64,000 nucleotides of DNA. Source: Lacicoccus alkaliphilus DSM 16010. GTDB taxonomy: Bacteria > Bacillota > Bacilli > Staphylococcales > Salinicoccaceae. The notes beneath the pieces are model-generated. The model had not been told where the DNA came from, searched no databases, and was given only the letters and a program-made list of their open reading frames with translations. The position numbers and the translations under genes were made by a program. The stretch covers positions 1 to 64,000 of the forward strand of contig NZ_FRCF01000002.1 of NCBI RefSeq assembly GCF_900142805.1. Direction: 5' to 3'. Positions 17,989 through 28,458 of the stretch are shown here, piece after piece. Position 1 is the first letter of the stretch, and each line of letters starts with the position of its first letter.

Positions 17989-19122
17989 ATGGACCGTAAT
18001 GAATTCAAGCAAAAAGTGATTGATTATGCCCACAGCATCGGCATCGACGATATCGGCTTCACGCATGCCGAGCCGTTTTTGGAATATAAGGCGAAGCTCA
18101 TCGATTACCTGGACAAGGGATATGCGTCTGGTTTTGAAAAAGGCAGCGTGGAAGAGCGCACGAACCCGAAAGCGAGCCTGCCGGGCGCGAAAAGCATCAT
18201 CGCCATCGCCGTCGGGTATCCGAATAAACTTCCGGATGCGCCGAAGGGCAGGAAGGGCAGCCGGCGGGGGATGTTTGCCCGTGCTTCATGGGGAATGGAT
18301 TACCACGAACTGCTGAACAGGCGCCTCGATAAGCTTGAAGCCTACATCAAATCCATCGACCCAGGGATTGAGACGAAATCGATGGTGGACACGGGAGTGC
18401 TCAGTGACCGTGAAGTGGCGCGGCGAAGCGGCCTCGGGTACATCGGCAAGAACGGCTTCGTCATCAACCCGGAACTCGGGACCTACACTTATCTCGGCGA
18501 AATGATCGTAAGCTATCCGTTCCCGCCGGACGAGGAACTGATCGACTCATGCGGAGACTGCAACATCTGTGTCGACCGCTGCCCCACAGGGGCGCTCGTC
18601 GGCAACGGACAGCTCGACTCCAACAAGTGCATCTCCTTCCTGACCCAGATAAAGGGCTGGATGCCGGACGAGTACCGTCATAAGATCGGCAACCGCTTAT
18701 ACGGCTGCGATACATGCCAGCAGGTGTGTCCGAGGAACAAGGGCATCAATACAGATCACCATGAAGATATCGTCCTCGAACCGGAAATATTGAAGCCGGA
18801 GCTGGAACCGCTCCTTGAGATATCCAACAGGGAATTCAAAGAGAAGTACGGCCATCTTGCAGGTGTCTGGAGAGGGAAGAAGCCGATCCAGAGAAATGCT
18901 ATAATCGCCTTGGCACATTTTAAAGAAGAATCTGCAGTGGACACTTTGAAGCGTGTTGCGGAAAACGATCCCCGTCCGGTGATCAAGGGCACCGCCTACT
19001 GGGCGATTGGCCAGATCCAGGGCAGTGATGCCGCCGGGTACATCCATGAAAGATATCCGCATGAACAGGATGCGGAAGTGAAAGAGGAAATGCTGAAAGG
19101 CATCCAGGAAGTCAGTCATTAG
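17989..19122 (+). CDS. queG: epoxyqueuosine reductase
   Basis: QueG of 377 residues performs the last step of queuosine synthesis, reducing epoxyqueuosine in tRNA with cobalamin and two [4Fe-4S] clusters. Cluster ligands are visible in CGDCNICVDRCPTGAL and CDTCQQVCPRN. The N-terminal domain begins IDDIGFTHAEPFLEYK and carries the conserved RRGMFARASWGMDYH-like stretch; a HEAT-like tail follows (ALAHFKEESAVDTLKRVAEN). The RBS GGGAGGGG precedes the start. The gene just downstream encodes another tRNA wobble-base modifier (trmL), a frequent pairing in Bacillales. Confidence 0.95.
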   Translation: MDRNEFKQKVIDYAHSIGIDDIGFTHAEPFLEYKAKLIDYLDKGYASGFEKGSVEERTNPKASLPGAKSIIAIAVGYPNKLPDAPKGRKGSRRGMFARASWGMDYHELLNRRLDKLEAYIKSIDPGIETKSMVDTGVLSDREVARRSGLGYIGKNGFVINPELGTYTYLGEMIVSYPFPPDEELIDSCGDCNICVDRCPTGALVGNGQLDSNKCISFLTQIKGWMPDEYRHKIGNRLYGCDTCQQVCPRNKGINTDHHEDIVLEPEILKPELEPLLEISNREFKEKYGHLAGVWRGKKPIQRNAIIALAHFKEESAVDTLKRVAENDPRPVIKGTAYWAIGQIQGSDAAGYIHERYPHEQDAEVKEEMLKGIQEVSH

Positions 19123-19135
19123 AAAGGGAAAGGTC

Positions 19136-19606
19136 ATGCCAAATCATATCGTATTATTTCAACCGGAAATACCACAGAATACAGGAAACATTGCACGGAC
19201 ATGTGCAGCAACGAACACAACACTCCATCTGATCAAGCCGCTCGGTTTCAGCGTTGAAGAAAAGATGGTCAGGCGGGCGGGTCTGGATTACTGGGAGTAT
19301 GTGGATATTTTCTATTATGATTCCATAGAAATATTTTTTGACCAGAACCCCGGCAATTATTATATGCTTTCAAAATTTGGCAAAAAAGCACATTCGGATA
19401 TGGATTACTCGGATCCGGAGGAAAACCATTATTTCGTCTTCGGCCGTGAGACAACCGGATTGCCGGAGTGGGTCAGGGAAAAATATGAGGATACGCTGCT
19501 CAGGGTGCCGATGACAGGGAACGTCAGGTCTTTGAACTTGGCAAATACGGCAACTATGTTAGTATATGAAGCATTGAGGCAACAAAATTATCCGGAACTT
19601 ATATAG
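19136..19606 (+). CDS. trmL: tRNA (cytidine/uridine-34 2'-O) methyltransferase
   Basis: A 156-residue SPOUT-class (trefoil knot) methyltransferase that methylates the ribose at wobble position 34 of certain leucine tRNAs. It starts NHIVLFQPEIPQNTGNIART and has the knot motifs FGRETTGLPEWV and RVPMTGNVRSLNLANTAT, all typical of TrmL. It begins 14 bases after queG, with the RBS GAAAGGGAAAGG in between, so the two are co-transcribed. Confidence 0.95.
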   Translation: MPNHIVLFQPEIPQNTGNIARTCAATNTTLHLIKPLGFSVEEKMVRRAGLDYWEYVDIFYYDSIEIFFDQNPGNYYMLSKFGKKAHSDMDYSDPEENHYFVFGRETTGLPEWVREKYEDTLLRVPMTGNVRSLNLANTATMLVYEALRQQNYPELI

Positions 19607-19621
19607 GAGGCGCACGAATCA

Positions 19622-20365
19622 ATGACGCAATATGATGTAATCAACTTGTTGAAGAACCACCGTTCAATCCGTAAATTCACCGAAGAGAAATTATCCGATG
19701 AAACGATCAGGATGCTCGTCGAAGCGGCACAGAGCGCCAGCACTTCAAGTTACGTCCAGGCTTATACGATCATCGGGGTGACGGATCCTGAAAAGAAGAA
19801 AGCATTGAAGGAAATCAGCACCCAGCCCTATGTCGAGAACAACGGGCATTTATTCGTCTTCATTGCAGACTACAGAAGGCACAGGGATCTGTCGGAAGAA
19901 AAAGAGGCGCCGATCAACTTCCATCTGACGGAGCAGTTCATCGTCGGCACCGTCGATGCGGCACTCGCGGCACAGAATCTGGCCGTTGCGGCTGAAAGCA
20001 TCGGGCTCGGCATCTGTTACATCGGTTCGCTGAGGAATGATATGGCGAAAGTGATCGAGATACTGGAGCTGCCTGAAGGCACGTTCCCGCTCTTCGGTAT
20101 GGTGGCGGGCCATCCGGCACACGAAGGCAGTGTGAAGGAACGCCTGCCGTTTGAAGCGGTGTATCACGAGAACACTTATCAGCATCTTGATGAAACGAAA
20201 GAGGAAATCGAAGATTATGACGAACGTGTAAGCGCGTATTACAAAGAACGTACAGGCGGCAAACGGGATGATTCCTGGAGCGACCAGGTGGTCGGCATGC
20301 TCAATAAGAAGCAGCGCCTGGATGTTGATGAAGTCGTTAAAAAGCAGGGGTTCCTGGGGCAGTAA
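19622..20365 (+). CDS. nfsA: NfsA-family NADPH-dependent nitroreductase
   Basis: A 247-residue flavin oxidoreductase of the NfsA/FRP group, which reduces nitroaromatics, quinones and flavins with NADPH. FMN-binding basics are visible: NHRSIRKFTEEKLSDE, QSASTSSYVQAYTIIG, and AAESIGLGICYIGSLRND, followed by the NfsA-type tail RVSAYYKERTGG. RBS GGAGGC precedes. It follows trmL by 15 bases and is probably the last gene of that operon; a strong terminator lies 115 bases downstream. The staphylococcal homologue is called NtrA. Confidence 0.9.
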   Translation: MTQYDVINLLKNHRSIRKFTEEKLSDETIRMLVEAAQSASTSSYVQAYTIIGVTDPEKKKALKEISTQPYVENNGHLFVFIADYRRHRDLSEEKEAPINFHLTEQFIVGTVDAALAAQNLAVAAESIGLGICYIGSLRNDMAKVIEILELPEGTFPLFGMVAGHPAHEGSVKERLPFEAVYHENTYQHLDETKEEIEDYDERVSAYYKERTGGKRDDSWSDQVVGMLNKKQRLDVDEVVKKQGFLGQ

Positions 20366-20404
20366 AAAATATATGCGGAGATTTCAATCATTCACCGAAG
20401 AGGG

Positions 20405-20482
20405 ATGTTGCAATCACTATTCCGGATTTTGTTCGCAGGTGGTGCATTACTCACATTCTTCATTTTGACCGAATATAAATGA
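20405..20482 (+). CDS. candidate 25-residue hydrophobic peptide
   Basis: Reads MLQSLFRILFAGGALLTFF followed by ILTEYK: one membrane span with positive N-terminal and charged C-terminal residues. The ATG touches GAAGAGGG, so the ribosome binding site is too close for an ideal start. It lies between nfsA and the terminator at 20482 and would be the last gene of the operon. It could be chance; confidence is low. Confidence 0.3.
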   Translation: MLQSLFRILFAGGALLTFFILTEYK

Positions 20483-20526
20483 AAAAGGACGACTTCAGAT
20501 CAATTCATTTGAAGTCGTCCTTTTCT
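20482..20526 (+). terminator. terminator of the queG-trmL-nfsA operon
   Basis: Fourteen-base-pair stem AAAAGGACGACTTC/GAAGTCGTCCTTTT with a 14-base loop; T-rich 3' end. It would work in both directions. Confidence 0.88.
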
Positions 20527-20616
20527 TATTACAATTTATTTTCTACTTAACTATAATAAGGTTTTTAATTGCTTACTTCTTTTAATTCGTAAAGTTGAGA
20601 GATAACTTTTGGAAAG

Positions 20617-20645
20617 GTTGCGAAATAGGGGCGAGGATTCGCAAC
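20617..20645. other. perfect 8-bp inverted repeat, role unknown
   Basis: GTTGCGAA and TTCGCAAC flank 13 G-rich bases (ATAGGGGCGAGGA). No T-run follows on either strand, so it is not an ordinary terminator. The surrounding 20527-20673 contains no credible reading frame. Confidence 0.4.
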
Positions 20646-20673
20646 TCTGAGCTGAAATCCACCCAAACGTCTC

Positions 20674-20709
20674 GAAAAAATGCCGTAGATCGTTTATGAT
20701 CTACGGCAT
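20674..20709 (-). terminator. terminator of the 37-residue membrane protein gene
   Basis: On the minus strand ATGCCGTAGATC pairs with GATCTACGGCAT around a six-base loop and is followed by TTTTTTCG. Confidence 0.88.
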
Positions 20710-20745
20710 CATGCTCAATTTGGGCGGGTCTTTCAAATTTAAATA

Positions 20746-20859
20746 TTATTTGATTCTGGTTTCGCCGTCGTCTTTGTACCCATGTTCAGATTCACGGGCA
20801 GCAGTTAAAATTGCAGTTAAAAACGCACCACATACCATTAATATTAAAAATGCATCCAT
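20746..20859 (-). CDS. 37-residue small membrane protein, unknown
   Basis: A short protein beginning MDAFLILMVCGAFLTAILTA and ending ARESEHGYKDDGETRIK: one membrane helix with an inside-charged tail. The start is preceded by the strong ribosome binding site AGGAGG eight bases upstream, and a perfect terminator follows about 40 bases after the stop, so the unit looks like a real single-gene transcript. I recognise no family. Confidence 0.72.
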   Translation of the reverse strand: MDAFLILMVCGAFLTAILTAARESEHGYKDDGETRIK

Positions 20860-21082
20860 TAGTCTGCCTCCTAGCGTACTCTCATATATTTTATATTATA
20901 TCTGATTATATCACATTTAAAAAGAGGCATTTGAATTATTTTTAAACAGCCGGCATATGGTCAGTAACGGGTGTAGAAAATGCATGTTTTATCCTTTTCA
21001 AGGCTTTAAGTGTTATTTGTGATAAAATAATGGGTAAACTAAGTATGATATGTCTTAAACACATTATATGGAGGAAATGACC

Positions 21083-21673
21083 ATGGCTATGAATTTCAAA
21101 ATCTTCGACAACAAGGAAACTTTAAGTGTATATACTGCAGATATCTTAAGGAAACAGGTGCACAATAATCCGACAAGCCTTCTTGCATTGGAAATGAATG
21201 AGGACTTGAACTGGGCTTACGAGAAGTTCGTAGGGGAGACGAAGCAGCATCCTGCAGATTTTTCACAGGTGAACATCACACTGATCGGTCAGCCGACAAC
21301 GGACGTCCTCGAGAAATTGAAGATACCTGAAAACCAGTTCCATAAGGACGGATCAAGTGAATCGCTCAACAGTCTTCTGAAAGATAAAGACCAGATCAGC
21401 CTGGGCCTGTTGTACCTTGACGACCAGGGCAACGTCGGCTTCAATGACGGGAATAAGAATGAGCCTGTATTCGAGGCGCGCGAATTGATGGTGGTGGCAG
21501 CAGGTGCCGATAAAGCGGATATAGTGAGGGCTCTGTACAATGCCAAAGAGAATGACAAGGATGCTTACAGCCAGATCAAGTCGCACCGTATGGTGACGGT
21601 CGTCCTGGACCGTGAAGCGGCATCCGGACTCGACCCTGACATCGTCGATTATTACAGTTATAAATTTGCATAG
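21083..21673 (+). CDS. NagB/6-phosphogluconolactonase-like protein, unknown substrate
   Basis: A 196-residue protein that looks like a short member of the sugar-phosphate isomerase/lactonase (NagB/RpiA/CoA-transferase) fold: helix ADILRKQVHNNPTSLLALEM, a strand with VNITLIGQP, and late EARELMVVAAGADKADIVR, which matches the region of NagB containing the conserved loop after the catalytic part. The classic catalytic D-x-H residues of NagB are not obvious, so activity is uncertain. Of four in-frame ATGs, 21083 is spaced best from GGAGG (21070-21074). It is followed at 21 bases by a small acidic protein gene. Confidence 0.72.
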   Translation: MAMNFKIFDNKETLSVYTADILRKQVHNNPTSLLALEMNEDLNWAYEKFVGETKQHPADFSQVNITLIGQPTTDVLEKLKIPENQFHKDGSSESLNSLLKDKDQISLGLLYLDDQGNVGFNDGNKNEPVFEARELMVVAAGADKADIVRALYNAKENDKDAYSQIKSHRMVTVVLDREAASGLDPDIVDYYSYKFA

Positions 21674-21694
21674 ACTTGAAGAGGTGAAAGTGTG

Positions 21695-21907
21695 ATGAAA
21701 AAGGCAGAGTGGAAAGGCCGGTATGAAAATACTGAGGATGAAGATTACAAGGAAATGGTGGATCCGGACCCGAATACGATGACCCATGACATGGAAGATG
21801 TGCGGGCACTCGGTGCGGAAATGGAACAGCTTTCCCAAAACCCGGACTATCCGATAGATACTTCCGTCGATGAATCTCATGAAGATCGAAAAGGAAATGA
21901 CGAATAA
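21695..21907 (+). CDS. 70-residue acidic protein, unknown
   Basis: A highly charged small protein (KKAEWKGRYENTEDEDYKEM...) with many Asp and Glu and no membrane span. It follows the NagB-like gene by 21 bases with its own RBS GAGGTG and so is probably in the same operon. An in-frame GTG at 21692 is the alternative start. I recognise no family. Confidence 0.65.
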   Translation: MKKAEWKGRYENTEDEDYKEMVDPDPNTMTHDMEDVRALGAEMEQLSQNPDYPIDTSVDESHEDRKGNDE

Positions 21908-21974
21908 CAGATGAATCCTCTCGTAAACTAGTATAAAATGTTGATGTATACTAATTTACAGGAGGTTTTTTTCA

Positions 21975-23366
21975 TTGTCATACAGAATTGAAAAAGATAC
22001 TATTGGAGAAATCAAAGTACCCGCTGATAAATACTGGGCGGCACAGACGGAACGCAGCCGCCAGAACTTCCCGGTCGGGAAAGAGAAAATGCCGATAGAA
22101 GTGATCGTGGCATTCGCCGAACTTAAAAAAGCGGCAGCCGTCGCAAACAACAATCTGGGCAAGCTCTCCGACAACAAGAAAGATGCAGTCGCCCATGCAT
22201 GCGACCGTGTGATCAACCGTGAACTGGACGAGCATTTCCCGCTGGTCGTCTGGCAGACCGGGAGCGGTACACAGAGCAACATGAACGTCAACGAAGTGGT
22301 CAGCTATGTGGCCAACGAGTACTTGCAGCAAAAAGGTATCGACGATGAGACAGTGCATCCGAACGATGATGTGAACATGTCCCAAAGCTCCAATGACACG
22401 TATCCTACAGCGATGCACGTGGCACTTCTCGTTTCTGTGGAAGAGCAGCTGCTGCCTGCACTGATGAAATTGAAAAAAACTTTCGAAGCACAGGAAGAGG
22501 AGTACAAAGATATCATCAAAATCGGACGTACGCATCTTCAGGATGCGACACCGCTCACCCTCGGCCAGGAAATCAGCGGCTGGAGATACATGCTTGAAAA
22601 GTGTGAGGAACTCATCGAAGAGTCGAAACGTCAGCTCAGAAACCTCGCCATCGGCGGCACAGCGGTGGGCACGGGCATCAATGCACACCCTGAATTCGGC
22701 GCGCGTGTGGCAAGGGAGCTGTCCGTCCAGACCGGTTATGAATTCAAATCCAGCCCGAATAAGTTCCACGCACTGACAGCGCATGACGAAGTGGTCTATC
22801 TGCATGGTGCACTTAAAGCGCTTGCAGCCGACCTCATGAAGATCGCAAACGATGTAAGATGGCTGGCTTCAGGCCCGCGTGCCGGCATTGCCGAAATAGA
22901 GATCCCTGCAAATGAACCGGGATCATCCATCATGCCCGGCAAGGTCAACCCGACACAGTCCGAAATGCTGACGATGGTGGCCACACAGGTCTTCGGGAAT
23001 GACACGGCAGTCGGTTTTGCAGCATCACAGGGCAACTTCGAACTGAATGTATTCAAGCCTGTGATTTTATACAACACACTGCAGTCCATCTACCTGCTTT
23101 CAGACGGCATGGTGACGTTCAATGATAAATGTGCAGTGGGCATCCGACCGATTCATGACAATATAGACAGGTTCCTGAACAATTCACTGATGCTGGTGAC
23201 AGCCCTCAATCCGCATATCGGCTATGAAAAAGCCGCTAAAATCGCTAAAAATGCACATGAAAAGGGCATCACCCTGAAGGAATCGGCGGTTGAATCAGGC
23301 CACCTGACAGAGGAACAGTTCGATGAATGGATCAGACCGGAAGATATGACCGAATCTAAAGAGTAG
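21975..23366 (+). CDS. fumC: fumarate hydratase class II
   Basis: A 463-residue class II fumarase of the TCA cycle (fumarate to malate), iron-free type. The signature loop [15 protein letters not shown] is intact, with [16 protein letters not shown] and the catalytic-site region [11 protein letters not shown]. It starts at TTG (21975), ten bases after AGGAGG; no ATG is suitable. Its stop is 11 bases before ppx, whose ribosome binding site overlaps the end of fumC, so read-through transcription is likely. Confidence 0.97.
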   Translation: MSYRIEKDTIGEIKVPADKYWAAQTERSRQNFPVGKEKMPIEVIVAFAELKKAAAVANNNLGKLSDNKKDAVAHACDRVINRELDEHFPLVVWQTGSGTQSNMNVNEVVSYVANEYLQQKGIDDETVHPNDDVNMSQSSNDTYPTAMHVALLVSVEEQLLPALMKLKKTFEAQEEEYKDIIKIGRTHLQDATPLTLGQEISGWRYMLEKCEELIEESKRQLRNLAIGGTAVGTGINAHPEFGARVARELSVQTGYEFKSSPNKFHALTAHDEVVYLHGALKALAADLMKIANDVRWLASGPRAGIAEIEIPANEPGSSIMPGKVNPTQSEMLTMVATQVFGNDTAVGFAASQGNFELNVFKPVILYNTLQSIYLLSDGMVTFNDKCAVGIRPIHDNIDRFLNNSLMLVTALNPHIGYEKAAKIAKNAHEKGITLKESAVESGHLTEEQFDEWIRPEDMTESKE

Positions 23367-23377
23367 GTGAGCGCACT

Positions 23378-24904
23378 ATGTTACGGATAGGCTTGATAGA
23401 TATAGGCTCGAACACTGTGAGGCTGGTGTTATTCGAGTACACGGAAGAGACGGGTTTGAAGGAACTCCAAAATATAAAGACCCCGGCAAGGCTGGCACGG
23501 TACCTCACTGAAGACGACCTCATGGAAGAGGAAGGGGTCGACCTTCTGGTGGATATACTCAAAAGCTTCCAGCTGATTGCCGGTAAGTATGATGTAGTCG
23601 ACTTGTACCCGGTCGCCACTGCGGCGATCAGGAAGTCTTCCAACGTGGATGATATTGTAAAGCGTGTCAAACAGGAGCTGGGCATCGATATCAAGGTGAT
23701 CACGGGGAAAGAGGAAGCCTATTACGGCTTCCACGCAGTCACACATACGATCAGCAACCCGGACGCCGTCACCATCGATATTGGCGGAGGCAGCACCGAA
23801 CTCACCTTCTACGAAGATAAAGAGCTCATCTATTCAACAAGCATCCCTTACGGTGTGGTGACTCTCCAGGAGATGTTCTTTGAAGGGAAAGCCCATAACG
23901 ATGAAGGCGCCATCAAGGAAGCACGGAAACATATTGAAGAAGAGCTTGGAAAGGTCAGGTGGCTCTCCAAACGGCGTGTACCCATTTTGGCCATCGGCGG
24001 CAGTGCCCGGAACGTCGCCCGGATCCATCAGTCGATGATCAATTATCCGATCGCCGGTGTACATGGCTATTCCCTTGAAAGGGATGGGCTGGATGATGTA
24101 ATGGATATCCTTAGGAGGACGGACGAAGATGATTTGGATGACATCGACGGGCTGAGCAGGGACCGGAGCGATATCATCCTGCCGAGTCTGCTTGTATTCC
24201 AGACATTGTATGATCTCGTCGATGCCAGGGAATTCAAGTTCAGCCGCAAGGGATTGCGTGAAGGACTTGCCATGTCCTTGATTTCAAAAGAAGAACCGGA
24301 GGCATTCAACAAACATAAGATATATGAAGATGCCATGGATGGCCTGGCGAATGATTTCAAACTGAATCGGGAAACAGCAGCGAAGCGCACCGAAATCACG
24401 GAACGTGTGTATCACGAACTGAACCGTCACGACTTGTTCTCCATCTCGAAGCACGATAAATATCTGCTGAAGAATGCAGCGAAAATATTCTATCTCGGTG
24501 ATTTCATAGATCGTGACGCGACGAGCCAGCATACATTCTATCTGCTGGCCAACAGCAACATCAACGGCATCGTCCATCGTGACCGGGTCAGGCTTGCATT
24601 GATAGCGAGCTTCAAGAATAAGACGCTCCTCAAATTTTATGCGGAAGATGTGGGCTGGTTCGATGATGAGGATATCAAGCTGCTGCTCGACCTCGGGAGC
24701 ATCCTCAAATTCTCCAATGCACTCAACATCTCGCATACGAATATCGTCCATGACCTCTATCTCGATGAAAATGAAGACGGGTATGTATTGACGGTCGAAT
24801 ATAAGGGCGATCCGATCGCCGAAGAATATCAGGCCTCAAGGCAAAAGAAGCACATCGAGAAAATCCTCGGTGAAAAAATGGCCATAAAATTTATAGAAGC
24901 TTAA
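23378..24904 (+). CDS. ppx: exopolyphosphatase (Ppx/GppA)
   Basis: A 508-residue Ppx/GppA phosphatase releasing phosphate from the ends of polyphosphate (or hydrolysing pppGpp). The actin-like ATPase-fold motifs are present: [15 protein letters not shown] at the start, [25 protein letters not shown] and [13 protein letters not shown]. The C-terminal ~200 residues form the helical HD-like domain ([24 protein letters not shown]). It sits directly before ppk (37 bases), forming a polyphosphate turnover operon. Confidence 0.93.
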   Translation: MLRIGLIDIGSNTVRLVLFEYTEETGLKELQNIKTPARLARYLTEDDLMEEEGVDLLVDILKSFQLIAGKYDVVDLYPVATAAIRKSSNVDDIVKRVKQELGIDIKVITGKEEAYYGFHAVTHTISNPDAVTIDIGGGSTELTFYEDKELIYSTSIPYGVVTLQEMFFEGKAHNDEGAIKEARKHIEEELGKVRWLSKRRVPILAIGGSARNVARIHQSMINYPIAGVHGYSLERDGLDDVMDILRRTDEDDLDDIDGLSRDRSDIILPSLLVFQTLYDLVDAREFKFSRKGLREGLAMSLISKEEPEAFNKHKIYEDAMDGLANDFKLNRETAAKRTEITERVYHELNRHDLFSISKHDKYLLKNAAKIFYLGDFIDRDATSQHTFYLLANSNINGIVHRDRVRLALIASFKNKTLLKFYAEDVGWFDDEDIKLLLDLGSILKFSNALNISHTNIVHDLYLDENEDGYVLTVEYKGDPIAEEYQASRQKKHIEKILGEKMAIKFIEA

Positions 24905-24941
24905 CATTTCAGTAGCATCAATGGTGATTGGAGGGATGACT

Positions 24942-27062
24942 GTGGAATATAAACTCGATGATAAAGCATATTATGACAATCGGGAACTGAGTTGGTTAAG
25001 ATTCAATTACAGGGTGCTGGAAGAGGCGATCGACACGCATAATCCATTACTCGAACGATTCAAGTTCCTCGCAATCACCAGTTCCAATCTTGACGAATTC
25101 TTCATGGTCAGGGTGGGCGGCCTGAAAGATCAGGTGAAGATGAATTATCATGAGCCTGAGAATAAGACTAAGATGACTCCGGTCGAACAGCTTGAAAACA
25201 TCAGCGAATTGAACAGGCAAAATTGCGAAACGCAGTACAATATATTCAATGATTTGAAAAGTGAGCTTGAGCATTATGGTATTTATTTCAGGAGGCCTGA
25301 GGATCTGCCTGATGAATTCAAGGCGGAGACGGACGATATTTTTGACCGGGAAATATTCCCCTCATTGACTCCGCTTGGTATAGATGCATACCGTCCGTTC
25401 CCCAAGCTGATGAATAAGAAGATCAATATCTTCGTGGATTTATCCAATGAGCTCGGGGCGCAGACGGCGATCGTCCAGCTGCCGACGATCATCGAACGGT
25501 TCTATACTTTCCATGATGACGGCAGGACGTATGTCGTACTGTCGGAAGATATCATCATCAGAAATGTCGATAAATTGTTCAAAGGGTATAATATAGACCG
25601 CACATTCGCCTTCAGGATCACACGGAACGCCGACCTCACCATTCATGAAGAAGGGGCGCAGGATCTGCTGATCGAGATTGAACGGTTTTTGAAAGAACGT
25701 ACAAAAGGTGCAGCAGTTCGGCTTGAGCTGGACATCAGGGACAACAATACGATCAACGGGTCATTTTTAAGGGAGGAGCTGGCTCTCGGTGAAGAGGATG
25801 TCTATAAATTTGACGGTCCTCTGGACCTGACTTTCCTTTTCGAGTTCGTCTCGAAACTTAAAGACAGGCATCCGAACCTGACGTACCCGCCGTTTGAGCC
25901 GCAGTCTCCAAAGTTCCTCGGTACGGACAATATTTATGAACGTGCTTTGAAGGAAGATATCTTCCTCCATCATCCGTTCGAGTCATTCCAGCCGATCGTG
26001 GACTTCGTCAAGGCGGCGGCGGAAGATCCGGATGTGCTTGCAATCAAGCAGACGCTATACCGGGTGTCGAGTGATTCGCCGATCATCGGCGCATTGAAAG
26101 AGGCTTCCGAAAATGGCAAGCAGGTCTCTGTGCTGGTGGAGCTGAAAGCGCGTTTCGACGAAGAGAGCAATGTCCACTGGGCCAAAGAACTGGAGGATGC
26201 AGGATGTCATGTGATTTACGGCATGAACTACCTGAAGACCCACAGTAAAATCACGCTTGTCATCAAACGTGTGAAGAACACGCTTGTGAGATTCGTCCAT
26301 CTGGGAACGGGAAATTATAATGATTCCACCGCGAAACTGTACACGGATATGGGAATCATCACGACAGACCCGAAAATCGGTGACGATGCGATCAACTTCT
26401 TCAATTATTTGAGCGGTTATTCTTTAAAACCCGAATATAATTCGCTGCATGTTGCGCCATTTGAAATCAGGGATCTTTTCGATGATTACATCGATAAGGA
26501 GATACGTTTCCATAAGGCGCACGGTAACGGCTATATATTCGCCAAAATGAACTCACTCACGGATAAGAAGATCATCGATAAACTGTTGATCGCTTCCCAG
26601 GAAGGGGTCAAGATCGACCTCGTGATCCGCGGGATATGCTGTCTTAAATCAGGCATCCCGGGAGTCAGCGAAAACATCCGTGTCGTCAGTGTGGTCGGCA
26701 GGTATCTTGAACACACGAGAATCTACTACTTCCACCATAATGGAGGGGATAAGATGTTCCTGTCATCCGCCGACATGATGACCAGGAACATGATCAAGCG
26801 TGTGGAGATCCTGTTCCCGGTGAATGACAGACGGTTCATCGAGGAACTGAAGGACATCAATGCACTTTACCTTGCCGACAATAAAAAGGCGCGCTTACAG
26901 AATCCTGACGGCACTTATGCCTACGTCAAAAATGACCTTCCGCTGATCAGTGCCCAGGAAGAACTGATGCGGCGCGCATTGAAAGTCAATCGTGAACAGA
27001 TAGAGGAAAAAGAGAACTACTTATTGACGAGGATCCGGAACAGATTCAAAAAAAACAGCTGA
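24942..27062 (+). CDS. ppk: polyphosphate kinase 1
   Basis: PPK1 of about 706 residues makes polyphosphate from ATP. Domain landmarks in order: N-terminal [33 protein letters not shown], then [30 protein letters not shown], the autophosphorylated histidine in [12 protein letters not shown], and the C-terminal [15 protein letters not shown] and SSADMMTRN. The GTG at 24942 is six bases after GGAGGG; an ATG at 24936 touches that site and is the alternative. Together with ppx it would set polyphosphate levels for stress and phosphate storage. Confidence 0.95.
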   Translation: MEYKLDDKAYYDNRELSWLRFNYRVLEEAIDTHNPLLERFKFLAITSSNLDEFFMVRVGGLKDQVKMNYHEPENKTKMTPVEQLENISELNRQNCETQYNIFNDLKSELEHYGIYFRRPEDLPDEFKAETDDIFDREIFPSLTPLGIDAYRPFPKLMNKKINIFVDLSNELGAQTAIVQLPTIIERFYTFHDDGRTYVVLSEDIIIRNVDKLFKGYNIDRTFAFRITRNADLTIHEEGAQDLLIEIERFLKERTKGAAVRLELDIRDNNTINGSFLREELALGEEDVYKFDGPLDLTFLFEFVSKLKDRHPNLTYPPFEPQSPKFLGTDNIYERALKEDIFLHHPFESFQPIVDFVKAAAEDPDVLAIKQTLYRVSSDSPIIGALKEASENGKQVSVLVELKARFDEESNVHWAKELEDAGCHVIYGMNYLKTHSKITLVIKRVKNTLVRFVHLGTGNYNDSTAKLYTDMGIITTDPKIGDDAINFFNYLSGYSLKPEYNSLHVAPFEIRDLFDDYIDKEIRFHKAHGNGYIFAKMNSLTDKKIIDKLLIASQEGVKIDLVIRGICCLKSGIPGVSENIRVVSVVGRYLEHTRIYYFHHNGGDKMFLSSADMMTRNMIKRVEILFPVNDRRFIEELKDINALYLADNKKARLQNPDGTYAYVKNDLPLISAQEELMRRALKVNREQIEEKENYLLTRIRNRFKKNS

Positions 27063-27070
27063 TCTCACAT

Positions 27071-27105
27071 AAAAAACCTGGAATCCATGGGATTCCAGGT
27101 TTTTT
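27071..27105. terminator. bidirectional terminator between ppk and the rluA-type gene
   Basis: Perfect 16-base stem AAAAAACCTGGAATCC/GGATTCCAGGTTTTTT around a short loop, usable by both converging units. Confidence 0.93.
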
Positions 27106-27934
27106 ATAATGTGTCCTTATCCAGTGAAACGTTGATTTCCTTTTGAAGAATCGGATGGATGAACGTCATTTTGTAGCTGAACAATTGCAGATCGCGCAAT
27201 GTCGAGCCGCCGTATAACGGATCTCCGATGATCGGGAAACCGATATGTGCCAGGTGGACCCTGATCTGATGTGTACGCCCGGTTTCCAGCTCCAGCTCGA
27301 TTTCACAGTAGTCATTCGTCACTTTGGAGCTGATGATATTTGTCACCGCTTCTTTTCCGTGGGAGGCAGAAACATGATATTTGTTCCGTTCCCTCGGATT
27401 TTTGACGATCGGTGCGGAAATGGTCTGCGGCTCCAGGCGTCTCTTTGTGTCGACCCTTGCGATGTATACACGTTTGATTTCCCGCTCGGCCAGCATATGG
27501 TCGAGCATCTTCTTGATGTATGGATGTTTCGCCACGAGGATCACGCCTTTCGTCTCCTGGTCGAGGCGGTGCACAGGCTCCAGGTAATCCACATCGAGCG
27601 TGTAGAGTGCATGGTTCAAAAGAGTGTTCGTCTCGTGCATTTCGTTCGGATGTGTTTTGACGCCGCGCGGTTTGAAAAGGAGCGCGAGGTATCTGTCTTC
27701 ATATAACACTTCGCACGTCCTGTAGCTCGGCTTGTACTGGCTTTTTTCTTCTTCCGCCGGGAGGACCACGATGTCCCCTTGACGGATGACGGTGTTCAGG
27801 GGCTTCTGCTCCGAGTTGATTTTTATGTCTTTGGACATGCGGAGCAGGTGAAGTTCCTTTTTGGGTAAGTGAAGCGTCTTCAATACGTCTTCGAGGGACT
27901 GGCCGTCAAAATTTTCATGCACTGTGAATTTCAT
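27104..27934 (-). CDS. RluA-family pseudouridine synthase
   Basis: A 276-residue enzyme that isomerises uridine to pseudouridine in RNA. The catalytic aspartate lies in PVHRLDQETKGVILVAKH, followed by KRVYIARV and the C-terminal TGRTHQIRVHLAHIGFPIIGD. The N-terminus resembles an S4-like segment (SLEDVLKTLHLPKKELHLLR). Which site in rRNA or tRNA it modifies cannot be read from sequence. It starts four bases after the end of the thioredoxin-like gene, so the three minus-strand genes form one operon. The same genome window also encodes pseudouridine breakdown (psuKG). Confidence 0.92.
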   Translation of the reverse strand: MKFTVHENFDGQSLEDVLKTLHLPKKELHLLRMSKDIKINSEQKPLNTVIRQGDIVVLPAEEEKSQYKPSYRTCEVLYEDRYLALLFKPRGVKTHPNEMHETNTLLNHALYTLDVDYLEPVHRLDQETKGVILVAKHPYIKKMLDHMLAEREIKRVYIARVDTKRRLEPQTISAPIVKNPRERNKYHVSASHGKEAVTNIISSKVTNDYCEIELELETGRTHQIRVHLAHIGFPIIGDPLYGGSTLRDLQLFSYKMTFIHPILQKEINVSLDKDTL

Positions 27935-27937
27935 CCG

Positions 27938-28441
27938 CTATTCTCCTGACGTCGCTGCAATGAATGACTCATAAGTTGCAACATCGCCCGGATTCCCGGT
28001 CATTCTTTCAACTTCTTCACCATCTTCGAAATAGATGATCGTCGGTGTCGCTTCGAGCTGATACGTCATCCATGGTTCTTCATACTCGAGGACGTTCAGC
28101 TGGATCAGATCTTCATCCGACTGTTCAAAAGCCTCCATCAGAAGTGGTGTCGCTTCCTGACAGTGTGCACACGTCGGGGACCAGAAGTAGACGTACTGGC
28201 CGTCAGTGTCCTCGATTGCGGACGCCACCTCATCAGGGGTCTGGTTATAGTGGTAGTTTTCATCATCGAGTGACTCTATCGTCGGCCCCGTCAATTCTTC
28301 AGGTTCCCTGTCCGTATAAGGGTAGTAGCCTGAGTCGCTCAGCTGATCCGGTTCGGAGGAATTGTTGCTCATGACCACGAAGATTGCGATGAAAGCAACA
28401 ACAATTGCTGCGATGATTCCGTAAAATATTTTATTTCCCAT
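27938..28441 (-). CDS. membrane-anchored thioredoxin-like protein
   Basis: A 167-residue thioredoxin-fold protein with an uncleaved N-terminal membrane anchor (IIAAIVVAFIAIFVVM), then an acidic linker and the active site WSPTCAHCQEATPL (CxxC). The tail has the cis-proline region EATPTIIYFEDGEEVERMTG. It should face the outside. It lies 17 bases downstream of bdbC, a DsbB-like quinone-coupled oxidase, so it is probably the partner thiol-disulfide oxidoreductase (BdbA/BdbD-like role). Confidence 0.9.
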   Translation of the reverse strand: MGNKIFYGIIAAIVVAFIAIFVVMSNNSSEPDQLSDSGYYPYTDREPEELTGPTIESLDDENYHYNQTPDEVASAIEDTDGQYVYFWSPTCAHCQEATPLLMEAFEQSDEDLIQLNVLEYEEPWMTYQLEATPTIIYFEDGEEVERMTGNPGDVATYESFIAATSGE

Positions 28442-28458
28442 TCAATGATACGCTCCTT

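Noticed and set aside
21978..22805. 275-residue frame antisense to fumC
   Set aside because: Complete overlap with a conserved enzyme gene; no supporting signal.
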